Assembly (NCBI GenBank): GCA_000016765.1
Contig: CP000699.1
Coordinates: 3,621,001 to 3,685,000 of the forward strand
DNA from: Rhizorhabdus wittichii RW1
GTDB taxonomy: Bacteria > Pseudomonadota > Alphaproteobacteria > Sphingomonadales > Sphingomonadaceae
Length of the DNA stretch: 64,000 nt
Direction of reading: 5' to 3'
The notes beneath the pieces were generated by a model that was not told where the DNA came from, searched no databases, and saw nothing but the letters and a program-made list of their open reading frames with translations. Numbering within the stretch: the stretch's first letter is position 1; every line of letters starts with the position of its first letter. This document shows positions 63,452-64,000 of the stretch, piece after piece. Made by a program: the position numbers and the translations under genes.

Positions 63452-64000
63452 TCAGGGCGCGGGGCGCGACAGGCTGGGCAGGCTCTGATGGACGAGCTGG
63501 ACGAGCTGGCTCTGCCGCTTGACCCCGGTCTTGCCGAAGATCGAGCGCAGGTGCGCGCGCACGGTGTTGGCGGAAATGCCGAGCCGGGCCGCCACCTCGG
63601 CCGGCGCCAGCCCCTCGGCGAGATGCGCGGCCACCGCCGCCTCGCCCTGGGTCAGGCCGAGCAGGTCGCGGATCGCCTCGGCCGAGATGCGCGGCCCATG
63701 GGTCGGATCGGTCAGGAACAGCACCGCCGCCGGGCCGCCGCCCGCCGACACGAATTCGGGGGCCGGCGCCTGGCCGACCACCAGCAGCAGGTCGCCGGTA
63801 CCCGAGGGCCGTTCGATCCGCAGCGTCAGCGGGCCGTTCTCGTCGCTGCGGGCGAGGCGCGCCTGGAGCTGGCGGCCGATCTCGGCATCGTCGAACGTCA
63901 GTGCGTCGCCGCGCAGCGCGATCCCGTCGCGCTCGGCCAGGATGGTCGAGGCCGGCGGATTGAGGCGCAGCACCTTGCCGCGCCGGTCGAGGATGATCAC
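63452..64000 (-). CDS. LuxR family regulator, 5' end beyond the window
   Basis: The visible 182 residues are the C-terminal part of a longer protein. They include a PAS-like segment (MIILDRRGKVLRLNPPA) and a C-terminal LuxR helix-turn-helix (LTQGEAAVAAHLAEGLAPAEVAARLGISANTVRAHLRSIFGKTGVKRQSQLVQLV). The layout resembles that of the protein at 49850-50932. A GTG at the very edge is probably internal. Confidence 0.85.
   Translation of the reverse strand: MIILDRRGKVLRLNPPASTILAERDGIALRGDALTFDDAEIGRQLQARLARSDENGPLTLRIERPSGTGDLLLVVGQAPAPEFVSAGGGPAAVLFLTDPTHGPRISAEAIRDLLGLTQGEAAVAAHLAEGLAPAEVAARLGISANTVRAHLRSIFGKTGVKRQSQLVQLVHQSLPSLSRPAP

Overview
The window is GC-rich, densely coded and looks like a sphingomonad (Alphaproteobacteria, Sphingomonadales). 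The evidence is three TonB-dependent receptors placed beside catabolic genes, many short-chain dehydrogenases, translationally coupled ATGA/GTGA operons, and REP-like palindromes at gene ends. Species cannot be fixed from the sequence alone.

Most of the window (about 1-50 kb) reads as a steroid or bile-acid catabolic island. Ring-degradation candidates are a Rieske 3-ketosteroid 9-alpha-hydroxylase (kshA, 15401-16474), a flavin monooxygenase (hsaA, 46346-47548), an extradiol dioxygenase (hsaC, 5585-6478), a meta-cleavage hydrolase (hsaD, 47575-48390), a HIP-CoA ligase (fadD3, 13724-15259), the ring-opening hydrolase ipdA/ipdB (3899-5588), and a ketosteroid isomerase with Tyr14/Asp38/Asp97 (3476-3844). 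Side-chain removal is represented by an operon (27225-33847) with the content of the mycobacterial igr operon: a FATP-type acyl-CoA ligase, two acyl-CoA dehydrogenases (chsE2/chsE1-like), chsH2, chsH1 and the ltp2 aldolase. Two KSTD-like FAD dehydrogenases, seven SDRs and two BaiE-like dehydratases would handle nuclear double bonds and hydroxyls.

Layout. 1-2587: OYE end, SDR, DUF1214, SnoaL (+). 2724-6478: hsaC-ipdA-ipdB-ksi-SDR (-). 6674-15259: TetR, then alcohol dehydrogenase, sulfotransferase, DUF1214, SDR, TIM-barrel isomerase, Gfo/Idh, fadD3 (+). 15401-20174: kshA, LysR, two epoxide-hydrolase-like proteins and an AhpD-like protein. 20267-27120: two TonB receptors, an SDR and an AraC regulator. 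27225-33847: side-chain operon. 33863-40243: a dense set of small SnoaL, EthD and SRPBCC proteins with an OYE and an SDR. 40256-43925: two Lrp regulators, an SDR and an FAD dehydrogenase. 43922-49866: third TonB receptor divergent from hsaA-hsaD-FAD dehydrogenase. 49850-50932: LuxR regulator.

From 51 kb the content is more housekeeping: cysD-cysNC-cysQ (PAPS synthesis and turnover), a TetR/amidohydrolase/COQ4 operon with two tiny genes, tRNA-Pro(UGG), maiA, an orphan DNA methyltransferase, an LLM flavin oxidoreductase with an SDR, and the end of another LuxR regulator.

Two non-coding signals tie the island together. A dyad TGCGTA-N18/19-TACGCA, or a degenerate form of it, recurs in the intergenic regions upstream of the catabolic operons. 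A roughly 94-bp element with conserved hairpin ends sits between convergent genes at three places, with a solo hairpin at a fourth convergent junction. All functional names rest on recalled family similarity and visible motifs; no search was run.
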